DNA of 64,000 nt, taken from positions 120,279,016-120,343,015 of the forward strand of contig NC_061120.1 in the NCBI RefSeq assembly GCF_002878395.1, written 5' to 3'. Under the pieces are notes generated by a model that was given only the letters and a program-made list of their open reading frames with translations, made no database searches and was not told where the DNA came from. The position numbers were made by a program, and so were the translations under genes. Positions within the stretch are counted from its first letter, which is position 1; every line of letters starts with the position of its first letter. Shown here piece after piece: positions 22,715-34,504 of the stretch. The DNA comes from Capsicum annuum. Taxonomy: Eukaryota; Streptophyta; Magnoliopsida; Solanales; Solanaceae.

Positions 22715-22840
22715 CTAGTGAAGCCGTGTGGGGCTCTTTCGATTCACTAGCATAGTTGACTTGTTATTCATCTCATTTCTTGTTCAAAATACAAAATAAA
22801 AGTGTAGTGAAGTCGTTTGAGGCCTATTTCGATTCACTAG
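22715..22840. repeat. Two direct copies of a hairpin unit
   Basis: Copy A has the perfect 8-bp inverted repeat CTAGTGAA (22,715-22,722) and TTCACTAG (22,743-22,750) with a 20-nt loop. Copy B has TAGTGAA (22,805-22,811) and TTCACTA (22,833-22,839) with a 21-nt loop. Loops share the GTCGT/GCCGT, GAGG/GGGG and CTTTCG/ATTTCG pattern. The period is about 90 bp. Confidence 0.75.
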
Positions 22841-23384
22841 CAACTTGTTGTCCGACTAATTGTTCTTGTGTTGGTTTAATATATGTATAGCTGAATTTTT
22901 TTTCATGAGATTGAGTTGGTAATGAGGTGATTCATCCTTGTGTGTTAGTTTAGTAGAAGGTAGAGAAGGAGTTGTTAGTTAGGGTGATTTGTCGGTTGCT
23001 TGAAGTGTGAAAATCGCTATATTAGACAGTAAGTTGTAAGTATAGACTCATGGTTGTTTGTAGAATTCGAAGGTAGTCTAAATGTATGCTTGGGTAAGTA
23101 AGCGTGATGTGAGAAGCCGTATAAGTAGATGAAATTGTATGGGGTTATAGTATAAGATTAATATCGATCATGTCTATAATGTGACTTTACCCCTTGACCT
23201 TCTTTTCCTTGGTCGTTGTAAACTAGTACTACTTGTGAGAAGGTATGTATTAGATTTTTTAGGTATAGTGGTAATTTCATAAAGGTGCTTTGGTCGTGGA
23301 TAGTATCTAGATAAAATTAGGTATTTGGGGTAGAATGTCCCAATTTGATGGACTAATAAATTATGTTGTATTATTCATGGGTGG

Positions 23385-23820
23385 TATTTACTGAATAAAA
23401 AAACTATGAGCTGATGCCTATGATGCCTTACAACATGTATTTATAGTATCTAAAAGTCCTTAAGTCAAGAAGGTACAACATTACAAGCTATACAATTATC
23501 AACTACAAGCTGAAAATCTGAAAATCCTGCACATGCATGCTAAAATTTCTACACATGCATGCCAACCTTTGTGGACCTTTTAAAGCTGGAAAATCTGCAC
23601 TTTCATACCAGCCCGTGTGAACTTCCTAAAGTCTAATAAACGTGCTGCCAACCTATTTTGACCATCTAGAAGGTGCTAGAACATTGGCAGCAATGTGGGG
23701 CATTTATCGAAGCCCCGCCAAGCTCAAAAACGCGCCCAAATAGTTCAAAACATGCTCAAAACGTGAGGAGTATAATGGGTTGTGACGTTGAGCATCACAA
23801 TGTTTCTATAAAAATAGTGA
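23385..23820. other. Possible inserted fragment, copia-LTR-like
   Basis: This part differs in wording from its surroundings: ATGCATGC twice (about 23,535 and 23,557), CAGCCCGTGTG, GGGGCATTTATCGAAGCCC and CGCGCCC. The string resembles dispersed Solanaceae copia-associated repeats that I remember, read on the minus strand. No TSD or clean ends could be set, so it could equally be ancestral internal sequence. Confidence 0.35.
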
Positions 23821-24664
23821 ATTAAGATTAATGATATATGTTTTGTAAGAATTATGTATAATGTTGGGTTGTAAATCATGTTTAGCACTAGACATTAAGT
23901 TTGAACAATTGATGTCCATGAAGGTGGATGTGATAATTTCTTGGTTAATAATACTAGTTTTATGGAAGTAATCTAATAGGCTTGAATGGTATATGCAAGA
24001 GCCTAAGTTTATTTGATTCGTAGTGTAGTATGATGTTGCATATATAATGTAGAAGTATGCCCAAGGTGATCTGAGGTTGAGGTAATTTTTAAGACTATTA
24101 CACGTTTTGTGTGACGAGTGGTACGGTTGAGTTTCTAGGTGGAGAAAGACTAGTTAGATGGAATATGGTGTTCTAAATAGCCAAGTTATGGAGTTTTGAT
24201 TGATAGTGTTGAGCCTTTTTATATGATCTTGATTCTCATAGTAGAGAGATGTAAGTTTGAAGTCGCGATATTGGTAGGCTATGTCGGAAGTAGTATGATT
24301 CATTGAAGGCTTAGTGATATCCATGTTGAGTGCTAGATTCTATGTTTGAGTTTTTGAAGGTTGAACTAATAGAAATAAGAGTTAAAGCACTAGAGGGTGC
24401 GCACTCTGACTATGTGGATACTCATGAAGACCAGAAGTTAGTAAGTGTGCAAGTATTATATGATGATTGTTGGGTCTATAGAATGATAAAGTGTATCTCA
24501 TAAGGTAGTATAAACAGTGGGTTTTCCACTTTCAGGTATAGTTATTCGGGTTAAGTGCCATGATATGCGTGTATAGTAGTTTTCCAAACCCCAGAGTGCA
24601 GTGAGTGTACTTCAGTTTAGAGTCTAGTAAGGGATCTTCTAAACTTAATATGATGGCTTGAAGC

Positions 24665-24679
24665 TAAGGGGGAGATAAT
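24665..24679 (+). other. Internal copy of the PPT string
   Basis: TAAGGGGGAGATAAT is identical over 15 bases to the terminal PPT at 26,164-26,178, about 1.5 kb further on. No LTR start follows here; the next bases are AGAGAG. It may mark the 3' end of an older element incorporated into the internal region. Confidence 0.6.
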
Positions 24680-26163
24680 AGAGAGAATAACCAAGTCAGG
24701 CTTTCAGATTCTAGTGTGATGTCATGATGATATAAAACGTCAGAAAGTGAGGGTGAGACTCAACCCATTCTTATCTTAGTTTTTTTTTCCAGCTATCCGA
24801 ATATCTACTCATGCCTTACGTTTCAGTCCAATGATCAAAATTCATGTTCATGCTTATGATATAGAATCATGTACTCTTCAAGTTCCAAAATGATAAGTTT
24901 CACTTCATTCAGTAGTCGGAATCCCATTCCATAAGTTATGAACTCCAAATTGAGGTCATGTAGCTCATGACTCATGTACTCACGCTTTATGGTATGCTTG
25001 TTTTAGATTAGATCATAAGTGTGAAGTAAGATCTGGGGCCATGTTTTTGATATACGTGATGGTTAGTGGAAATTTGTGTGTATATGTTCTTGGGGTAGCG
25101 CGTGGGAGTTATATTAATAGTGGTTTAGAGAATATGTGAAGTGTTTCTTCATGGGTGTTTGCCTTGAAGTTCATATGAGTTTATAAAGATAGGCTTGAAT
25201 GACATGTTGGGATTTTAGTGAAGGGACGCAATATGCGCTAGTGAATCTATAGTAAGAGTTCAGAGTTAGTCACTAATGTGGGAAGGCATGATATGCTTAG
25301 GGTGTGAACTTTAAAAAGATATGAAAGATTGAATCATATTGTTTAAACTAGTATCATGGTATGATATATTGTATTTTTGTGACTTGGAGTTAGGCTTGAT
25401 CGCAGTGAAAGGATTTAAGCTACTATAGACATTGTAGAAAAAGATATCAAGGCCCATATGAGAATTATAAGTTTAATGGAATGAATATGGTATTTAAGGG
25501 AAATAGTATAGTTAAGGGAGTATTAAAGAAGTGTGCTAAGCTTGAAAAACAAGAAGTTAGATTATCCAAGATCTTTTACCCCATAATGATACTAGAATTT
25601 CTTTAGACAGAGTGTTAAAGAGATACTCCATTTTAGTTTAGCAGTCAGGCAGACAAGTTACGATGGTTTTCCACCTTTTCACCCAATCCTTCTATCCAAA
25701 TTTTCATGTTTATGACCATCCCAAGAGATAACATATTTCATCCTAAGTTGCGAATTCAGTTCAGTCAAAGCATCATGTTTCCGATTCAGCGATTTAGTTG
25801 TGAATCAGTTCATAAGTTTTCAATGCATAATCTCAAATACTTTTAAGTATTTTAGCCCAGTTAGTATAATACCCTGGTACGATCTAAGTCTTGATGCCTC
25901 ATGATTCGTAATTGCATAAGATATCACTTCTCAATTCAATATGTATGATTGGATCATGAACACTTCAAGGGAATCCTAAAATCTTAGCATGAATTAGCTT
26001 ATTGAAGAAAGTAAGGGAAAGTCAACTCAGAATTCAGTTTCGTGATAGAAGTTTAAATGTTTCAGATCAGTTATATACTTTCTTAGAAGACACATCATGT
26101 CAACATCATTCTATACCTTTGAGCTTCAACATTTCTAATCCATTATTCGAGGACGAATGATCC

Positions 26164-26177
26164 TAAGGGGGAGATAA
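26164..26177 (+). other. Polypurine tract of the LARD-like element
   Basis: TAAGGGGGAGATAA directly before the LTR start TGTAACACCC, preceded by CGAGGACGAATGATCC. This is the plus-strand priming site and its context is typical of Tekay/Del chromoviruses. Confidence 0.85.
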
Positions 26178-28406
26178 TGTAACACCCTGTAAAAGTCGTG
26201 CATGGATTAGCCTTTAATAGTGCTCTTAGACTTAAAAACTTGAAAATTTTTCTAAGTATAATGAGGACTTAGAGTCATTTTAGCTGGCAATCTTCGGGAT
26301 ACAACTTTTCAACCTTTTCGACCTTCATTTTTAGATTTTCGAGTTGCGTTACAATCGTACAATCTCATAGCACATCTTGGATAAGTTTCAGAATTTTTTG
26401 GAATGCATAAGGCTGCGTTTGGATTTCAAAACAGTAGCAAAACGCGTAACCTATTGCCCAGTTTTCAGCCTTTCAGGGTCAAATTCAAATGATCATAACT
26501 CTCTGAATATAATGAACTAGGAGAGCTGCTACCTATCAAATGAAATCTCTTTGAGTTTTCTTTCCAATTCAATTGTTTTCATCCAAATCTAACATCTGAG
26601 TAATGAGTTATACCTATTTTACTCAGGGCAATTTTAATCATTTCACCTCACCCAAATTTCGTCTATAACACCAGATTTAGCCCCCAATTCATCAAAATAT
26701 AATCCTTTTCTCAAATTTTCTCTCAAGAACACCCCTTAGGGTTTCAAACAAAAATCCCAAATAACTCAAGATTCAACCGTGGGTTTTGTAAGATAATTAG
26801 AGATTTGGAATCGCCACATTGTAGGCTTCAAGGATCATCCCTCAATTTCTTAAATATAGGTACACAGGGTTTTCCTAAATTCTCATGGGCATAGAAATCA
26901 TGTTTCAAGAAAGTGGTTTTTGAATTCGTGTACATATTCATGTTTTAGAAGCTTTAAATGATATTGTTTTGGCCTTTTGGCTTTCCCCTAAAGTGACTTG
27001 AGAATTATATGTATATGTATATATGTATTTTTCCATGAAATATGAATTGAGAGAACGATTTACATGAAATCCCTCTCTTGATGTTATTTTCCCATGTTTC
27101 ACATGATATAGATTGTTTCGAAATATGTCTTGAAAAATCATGATATGAAATGCTTTGACTTTGGTATGTTTGGAATACGATTTTGAACACGAAAGAGAGG
27201 GTTGTAAATGTTGAATATACATATAATGAAAGAGTGCATAATTTTGCCAAATGCACATGACCACCATATGTTTGATGAAAGTTTTTGCATGGTTTTGACT
27301 TCTATTTCGGAACATGAAATCTTTTATGGAAATTACATATTTGGGTGGTCTGAAACTACACTTTTATGAAAGATCATGCTTAATGCATTATGACTTAAAA
27401 ATAGGACTTGCAAGTCTTGGTATGACGATACCAACTTAGACAAACACCATAACAGACACAGACTAGTTCAGAAATCAAATTTTATCAGACTTTCATGATT
27501 AAGAAATTTCAGAATGATAATTTTCAAAAAAGGTTTAAAAAATTGGGCATAAAGAGATGTTAGGTGGTCCCCGAAGAAGACGTGAGTTCAGACAACTCAT
27601 TGCCCAAAACCTTGATTTGCCGATCCGGGTATATTATTATACGCTGGCTTAAGTGCCATGTGGCGTATCATACTCAGACACTTCAACCCTTGCGTCACAC
27701 TTGGGTTTGGGGCTTCCCCGCCGAGTCAATGACAGATTTCATATTGCCAGTGAAATATTAGACTTGTAGGGGAGTGCCACCTAACTCTGAAATAATACAA
27801 AGATCAGAAATTATTTTAACAAGAATGCCTTATGATTTTTTAATGATGTCCATGTGTTTTCAGAAGCTATTTTATACGTGATATGATGATGAAAATTGCT
27901 CTCATATATTATATATATGTTCAAATACTTTACTTTGCATTGCTTCGCGTGCCAGTAATTTGTGCTGACCCCCCCCCCCCCCTCCTGTTTTTGAGACACA
28001 GTGTAGGGGTCCAGATAAATAGTAGATATTTCAAATCGCAGTGCAGATTGTGCAGGGGTGAGCCTTCTATATTCCAGAAGGCCTGTTTACTTTCAAATAT
28101 TTATCTTTAGCCATGTTTTGGTCTACTGGAGGCCTTATCCTAGTTTTTAGACAGTTTTTTTAGTTCATAATAGAGATTTCACAGACTGAGTCAGAAATTA
28201 TTATTATCTAGATATATTTTGGATTTCAATTTTTTAGTATGATGATCACATTCAGACTGACCATGTTTCCGTATTAGATTGCTATTTCCGCATTATCTTT
28301 TATTATATGAATGTTGTGCATGATTACCAGATAGATAGAGGGAATCCCAGGCCTTCACACTGTGGGAATGCTCGTCACGACTAGGGCCCCGGTTTGGGTC
28401 GTGATA
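26178..28406 (+). repeat. 3' LTR of the LARD-like element
   Basis: Closely similar to 19,537-21,817 throughout, with scattered substitutions, a deletion of about 55 bases after 26,620, and a pure C14 run at 27,969-27,982 where the 5' LTR has a mixed C/T tract. Ends GTCGTGATA at 28,406, next to the right TSD. Confidence 0.88.
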
Positions 28407-30513
28407 GGGTAGAACCAAGAGGCCACATAAAACATGTACAATGTAACTCGATAAAATGTCCAACACTCCCAGAATAACTGTAACCAATGCGAAAACACCT
28501 TTATCTTATTATAACCAAATGTAGGAATCAAACCAAAACACATAGTGACCATTCTATAATTAGTTTAGTGATCTCATATATAGCCAATCTTAACTGTAAA
28601 ACTGATACTAAAACAATATCATAGTTGATGCCAGAGTTGTGCTAGAACTCATAATAAATACTGGAAATATAGTATATGCATCTTCAGAATAATAACTTAA
28701 ATAGCTACATACTTAACTAGATAAAGAGAAGAAATCTAAATTATGAAATCCTATCTCCAGATGGTGAGGTAATAAATACCAATCTTGAGTGAATAAGTCC
28801 ACTAAGGCAAGGCGGGTCCATAATTACTAGGTCGACAGGGAGCGCTCCCAGTAAAATACTACTTTACTTAGGGGAAAATGGTAAAAATAAGCCAAAGTCA
28901 AGTTTAGGTCAAAAAGAACACTAGGTAATACCCTAAATCGGTATTCAAGAGACTAAATAAGCAAAAAAGAGTCTTTAAGCCAAGCGTACTAGCTAAAAAG
29001 GCTAGTAGGGCCCACTATAAGGTCCCAAAAACTATATCTGTGGTGGAACCTAGCCTAATCTAATATAAGGCTTCCCAATACTATTTGAAGGTACTAATAG
29101 TACTAATCCTAGGTTTAAAGGATGATGTTAAAATGAACTAGGGGTAAATGGGCCCAAACTCTACAAAAAAGAGACCCTAACTAGCTAAAAAAAGCATCAA
29201 ATAGTACATTGACAATCGGGCTGAAGCTACTTGCCCAAAACTTGTATAATAGCATACTAATACCATAAATAAGCTCAATTTAAGGAGAAGGATAAGACTA
29301 TCCGACCTCGACCCACTGAATGTATGTTGAATCCTTTAAACTGGAGCTTTCTTATTTTTAGAGGCTTCCAAGAGTTGTCCTACTATCAAAACTTAATCTG
29401 AGCATCAAGATAAGTTATTACATAGATGCTTCGGGTCAAAAATTAGATAAAAAATCCTATGTGAGGCTCATTCATGAAATCACAAAATTAAAATCATCAC
29501 AACATCCCATCCAACTCAAGGATCAAATACCACAAAAATATAGACAAATTCGTTCTTAAATCAACCCTAAATCAGTCCCCAATATTAACCCCAAGATTTG
29601 GAGACCATAATGAATAATTAAAATGCCGAATCACGCAAGAAATGCAAGGAAATATTATGGGAATTGAATGTTATCAAGATCTTGATCGCATTTTTGAGCC
29701 AATCCAACTCAATAATACATTCCCTCATAAATTATAATCTCCAAGGGTCTAAAAAAGCATCTACACTTAGAAAATTATGAGGGAAAAATGAAGGATACAA
29801 TATATATACTACAAGGGGTACCTTTTTTGCTAACATGGGACCCCAATAGTAAATATGGGTACCGGCCTAGATAGACCTTCAAGAATGCGGCCAATACATC
29901 ACTATCGGAATAAAAGGTTGGACCGGTCTGGAAAATCTCCTCTTCATGAATACAAAGGCTATCCCACAAATGTGGAGGTCCAAAAGTTTATCCCTGACAA
30001 GCGTATACACCAAAAACGTTTAAAGTTGCAAATATCCTAATCAAGCCCTCAGGTTTTATTTTGAATCCCATTAATGAAAATGAACTATGCTACCCTACAA
30101 AAATTGACATCCCAGAACTAATGGAAATATTGAAATTTTCATCCAAGGTCCTTTTGATAAAATATGGGCCCTATAACAATAAGGAGCCATTTTCGCCAAA
30201 TTCCACCTGATAGCCTAAAAGAGTTCAGAAGCATTGGGACATGTACCAAGGGTCACCATTGAAAAAACTCACTATTCCAAGTATATTGAGATTTTCAAAA
30301 ATGTCCCTAAGCCGTTTACCTAAGGTTATGGAACGGGGCCTATTTCTTAACTTTAGAAACTACTAAATACGAAAATGTCTCTTAAAAATAAACAAACTAC
30401 CTAGTAACTTAATTACTAGTCCCAAAAAGTCATAATTAACTTGGGAAGCTATATGAAAGCTCTAAATACATATAATGCACAAAAAAGAAAGAAATTACCT
30501 ACAGGGTAATTAA
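28407..30513 (-). repeat. 3' LTR of the large old chromovirus, segment 3 (LTR start)
   Basis: Opens with the right TSD copy GGGTA (28,407-28,411), then GAGAGGCCACATAA-like sequence matching 35,431. It continues through ACTAGCTAAAAAGG (28,989), matching the site where LTR B is split at 35,955. The LTR start is placed at about 30,513 from ATTACCTACAGGGTAAT, the reverse of a decayed TGTAATGACCC-type start, about 60 bases from the chromodomain end. Net LTR length is about 3 kb. Confidence 0.7.
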
Positions 30514-30574
30514 AAAATTTACTACTAAAAAGATCTTTATACGAAAAAGTAAAGGAACAAATATACTTGAAGAC

Positions 30575-32340
30575 TCGAATAGGTAGGGATATTGGGTCTA
30601 CTTATCATGGTCAGTCTCCAGGTATCCTCCTTGGATGGCCAGTGATGCCACTAGACCATAACTATAAAAATGTCCCTGGAGTTCAACTGTCTGATATCTC
30701 TATTTAAAATTGACACAAACTCTTCTAAAAATGCCACCTCACATCCTGCTGAATCGAGATGCACCGAAGAACAAGTGACTTATCAGATATATAATGTCAC
30801 AACATAGATAGATGAAACACAATGTGCATGGCTGATGAGGTATGAGGCAATCCCAACTCATATACTAACTCCTCAATTATTTATAGGATCTCAAATGACC
30901 TAATATACCCGGGTCTGAGCTTATATCCCCACTCGAACCTTATCACAACTTTCATAGGTAGTACTCGCAAGAAAACCCAATCACTAACTCTAAACCTTAA
31001 GGAACAAAGTCAAATGTCAGCATAACATTTTTTCTCGCTATGAGCTACGCGTAGCTCATTTTAAATCACCTGAACCTGGTTAATGACTCAAGAAGAAAAT
31101 CTGAACCACAAGGCCTAAGCTTTGAAGTCTCAAACAAACTAATTGAAAATTGACATTGCCTATCATAAAATTCCTCAATTTGGGTAATCTGAATACTCTA
31201 ATAAAAGTTGTTATTATATTCAAACTCTACCAAAGCTAAAAATGGGTTCCACTAACCTTCAAAATCTAAGACTTAAGTGTGGATCATATCCTCTAAAACC
31301 TGAATAGTCTGCTCTGGCTGCCCATAACTCTAGGGATGAAAAGTTATGGTATGATAATCTAGGTACCCAAATCCTTCAGAAATATGATCAACAAGCCAGA
31401 AGTAAATTGAAAACCTCCATCTAAAATGATGGACACAGGTGCCTCATGAAGGCCAACCACCTTTTGAATATAGAACGGGCCAACATCTTGACACTAAAAG
31501 AGGTCTAGATAGGGATAAAACAAGCAGATTTGGTTAATCGATCAATTAGAAGTGCGAGACAAACCCCCTAAAATCCCATTATAGCCCTCTCCTACTTCCA
31601 TTTAGGAAAAGGTAGCCTCTGAAGCTATCTACCAACTTTGATGCTCGTCCTTTAGCTATTGACAACAAAGAAACCAAGCAATAAAATTAGCTATATCTTT
31701 TTGCATACCATCTCTCTTGTAATACTACCTCAAATTCTTGTACATCTTTACTATCTTAGGGTGACAAGAATATCTGGAGCTATGAACCGCATAAATAATC
31801 TACAGAATAAAATCTCTAACTATCTAAAAAAATACAAATGTCATATCTCAGAACATCCTCAAAATCTAAATTAGCCATCCTGGATACATCTCTCAACACC
31901 CATACTCAAATGTTATAAATTCCATTATACACAAACTAACGACTCCAAATCTTATCTAATAGGGTAGATCTTGCCTCAATAGTAGCAATAATACTCCTAA
32001 GTTCAGGAAATCAAGATAAACCATACAATTTGCCAAGGACTAGATATATGTTTCAAGTCACAAAAAGACAAACATAAAAGCCAACCTACCTATACACACT
32101 GCCTTCCGACTCAAGGCATTTGATAATGTATTTGCCTTGCTTAGATGGTGTAGTTTAGAGATATTACAGTTCTTCATCAACTCAATACATCTATTCTACC
32201 TCAAATTAAGCATTCTTTGTGTCATAATTATTAAACAACAATAGTAGTCATTGAAGATATCAGAATGAACTATATATATGTATGCCTCCATACTTTAAGT
32301 GGAAATACTACCACTGCCAACATTAAATCATGAGTGGTGT
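30575..32340 (-). pseudogene. pol: Chromovirus RNase H end, integrase and chromodomain
   Basis: From 32,340 down: an LSK/ALSRKAV-type RNase H end (about 32,120), RYS-HP-IVKMYKNL in the zinc-finger region (about 31,760), DGMQKDIANF, an integrase core broken by frameshifts, SDWVFLRVLPMKVVIRF (about 30,985-30,935) and a chromodomain remnant ending near 30,580 in a position where YPHLF is usual. It lies directly upstream of the LTR start at 30,513, in the right orientation. RT is missing. Confidence 0.78.
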
Positions 32341-32392
32341 AGTTACACTCAGAGCGTAAGTTCCATCAATATTGTTAGTGGGGAGGCTAATG

Positions 32393-34504
32393 TTTAATAG
32401 AGTTTTACAGATCAACGTGGAGATATCCATATCTTATCTTTGGGATAGTACAAAAAAATTAGGAAAATCTCATTTTTTTTGGTTTAATTATAATCTTTAT
32501 TTATTTTACTCTTCTATAGATTGTTAAGATGTAGGGTGTAAAAGTTGGGGATCAGGAGCCTAAGGTGGCTGCTAACGCTCCTATTAGAAATAAAGATCAA
32601 CCCCAAGATAGTCGGCGGTATAGATCTATAACTTAAATTTGAGATTAGTCTAAGGATCCATCACTGGATCCTATTATTTCTCCTAAGCCTAAGATAGCAC
32701 CAGAGATTTTTCTACGACAAAAGTAGGTCGGCCAGGGATAGCCAAAGTCTATTTGTGTTTATACCAACTACAATTCTTTGAGATACATTGATTTAGTTAT
32801 TGGGATTAGTTGGCATTTTTTTGATTTATAGAGATCAACGAGAAACACAGGGCGCTAGATTTAGTGGTGTAACTTGTAGCTATATCCCTCAATGTAAAGG
32901 TTCCATAAGCACTAGTACTTTTACAACTGGTAGAAACCCATTAAGTTATGCCTATAAAGAGTAGAAAATACTGGGTCGATTTTCTTTATTGACTCTACAC
33001 AGATTTTTTTAGAATCCATGAGAGCATTCTTAAGAGTTCCACACCAATTTTTATGATAAATTATGTAATTTGGGGTTGGTTGATTCATGTGGAGTGGCTT
33101 ACGTTACATGTTATTTAGACACAATAGTAAGGAGGTCGTAGAGAGGTTATCTTGATTCCAGGCTAGCTGAATCTCCATCTATGACTTGGACTCGATTCTT
33201 TGAGGCTTTGTTGGTGTAATATATGCCTATACAGATGTGGAAGTTCCTGAGACAAAAGATTTCTACATTGAGATAGGGTTCTATATTTATGTCTGAGTTT
33301 GAGTCTAGATTTCACAAGTTAGCCAAACACACCACTATGATTCTTCCTATAGAGTATGAGTAGATTATATGAGTTATTAGGGGTTTGCAAACTTCATAGG
33401 GATAAGTTTGGTAACATTGGGGAAGGTTTTTTTGATATCACTGATAATATTTATTCTTATAAGAGGTCTCATTATTAGTGTTGTTATAGAAGGGGCCAAA
33501 ATGACTCCTAGTTTAGAGGCTAAGGTTTTTAGGGTAGGCACCCCCAGTATCAGCCTTTTCAGCATTAGAGTCAACCTAGTAGGTTATTTCAGGTAGTACT
33601 TTAGATATCTAATGGGGGTTATCTCAATTATAGTAGTTCTAGTAATTAGAGTATAGACCAATAGTAAAAGGGTGTTTGGTTAGGGCCAATAGGACGGGAT
33701 GGTAATTTTATATCAGTTAAATCTTCTAGAAAAAATTGAGTGCTAAAGGCAAGACATAATTATGTTGGTGATCACTATGCTCAAGAGTGTCCTCAATGTA
33801 TGATAATTGAGTCATCAATATAGACTATATGACTAACTAGAGTTGTACCATCTCCAGCTAGGCATAGTGCATTAGGTTATAGGGGTAGTCTCCAAGGTTA
33901 GAAGAAAGTCACTAATGAGGTAGGATATATAGCTAGGTAGGCACCCTGCTTGATAGCAGACAAGGACATTTATATATTATACTAGGTAGGTCAAAATCTA
34001 TGGCTTTGGATGTTGTGATTACATGTATGATTTTTGTATGCCATCAACCAACTTCTATTTTTTTTATCTTGGATACACATGTTCATATGTTTTTGCTTAT
34101 TTTGACTGGAGTTGTTATCTATGACTTTTCATGTAGCTACCCCCGTGGGTGATTTTGTAGTAGTGGATCAGGTATACTGATAATTTTTGGTTACTATTCA
34201 AGAGTATGATACCCAAGTAGGTCTCATTGTGCTTGATATGGTTGATTTTTATGTGATTTTGGGCATACAATAAATATCAACCTACCATGTGGTCTTGTAC
34301 TGCTTTACTAAGACCGTTACCTTAACTATGTCTGGCTTACACTCAATTGTATGGCAGGGTTATTTTAGCCATGCATCGGTGGGGATTTTGTCTTATATGT
34401 GGGCTAGGAGACTTATACCAAAGGTTTGTCGGTCATTTCTTTTTTATGTTTGGGATGTTAGTGAATCAAGTACTTCACTTGACTCCATTCCTATTATTTG
34501 AGCC
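32393..34504 (+). pseudogene. gag: Oppositely oriented chromovirus leader-gag-PR segment
   Basis: A PBS-like TTTAATAGAG (32,393) is followed by a leader. From about 33,145 the plus strand encodes Gag: MTWTRFFEALLV, MSEFESRFHKLAKH (33,292-33,333), LPIEYE. Protease follows: STPVGD-like and VVDQVY (about 34,150), VGLIVLDMVDFYVILG (34,217-34,263), TKTVTLTMSGLHS, and a C-terminal Y-WDVSESS-SLDSIP (34,466-34,496). It stops exactly where LTR B begins. Many stops. Its direction is opposite to the pol part at 30,575-32,340, which suggests an inversion inside one element or a separate fragment. Confidence 0.75.

Larger units (their letters stand above)
22101..26163 (+). other. Internal non-coding region of the LARD-like element
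   Basis: About 4.1 kb with dense stops in all frames. Recognisable pieces: a duplicated hairpin (22,715-22,840), an apparently foreign segment (about 23,385-23,820), an internal copy of the PPT string (24,665-24,679) and two T/C-rich stretches with repeated TTCATG and CAGTT words (24,780-24,990 and 25,660-26,100) like the 3' UTRs of Tekay elements. No Gag or Pol motif was seen. Confidence 0.7.
19537..28406 (+). mobile_element. LARD-like non-autonomous LTR retrotransposon
   Basis: A complete plus-strand LTR element of about 8.9 kb: LTR 19,537-21,817, PBS, leader, about 4.3 kb internal region, PPT, LTR 26,178-28,406, and a 5-bp TSD. The LTRs start TGTAACACCC and are closely similar. The internal region has no gag, PR, RT, RNase H or IN that I can find on either strand, yet its ends look like those of Tekay/Del chromoviruses, including the 3' block TTCGAGGACGAATGATCC just before the PPT. 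This is the definition of a large retrotransposon derivative (LARD), presumably moved by a related autonomous element. Confidence 0.85.

Noticed and set aside
22680..22860. CRISPR-like short repeats
   Set aside because: Only two units, different loops, eukaryotic context; better read as a duplicated hairpin.
26938..27315. 125-residue minus-strand open stretch, with a counterpart at 20,416-20,724
   Set aside because: Lies inside both LTR copies and is similar only because the LTRs are; the composition is His/Tyr/Phe rich from AT-rich DNA and the reading breaks differently in each copy. No domain seen.
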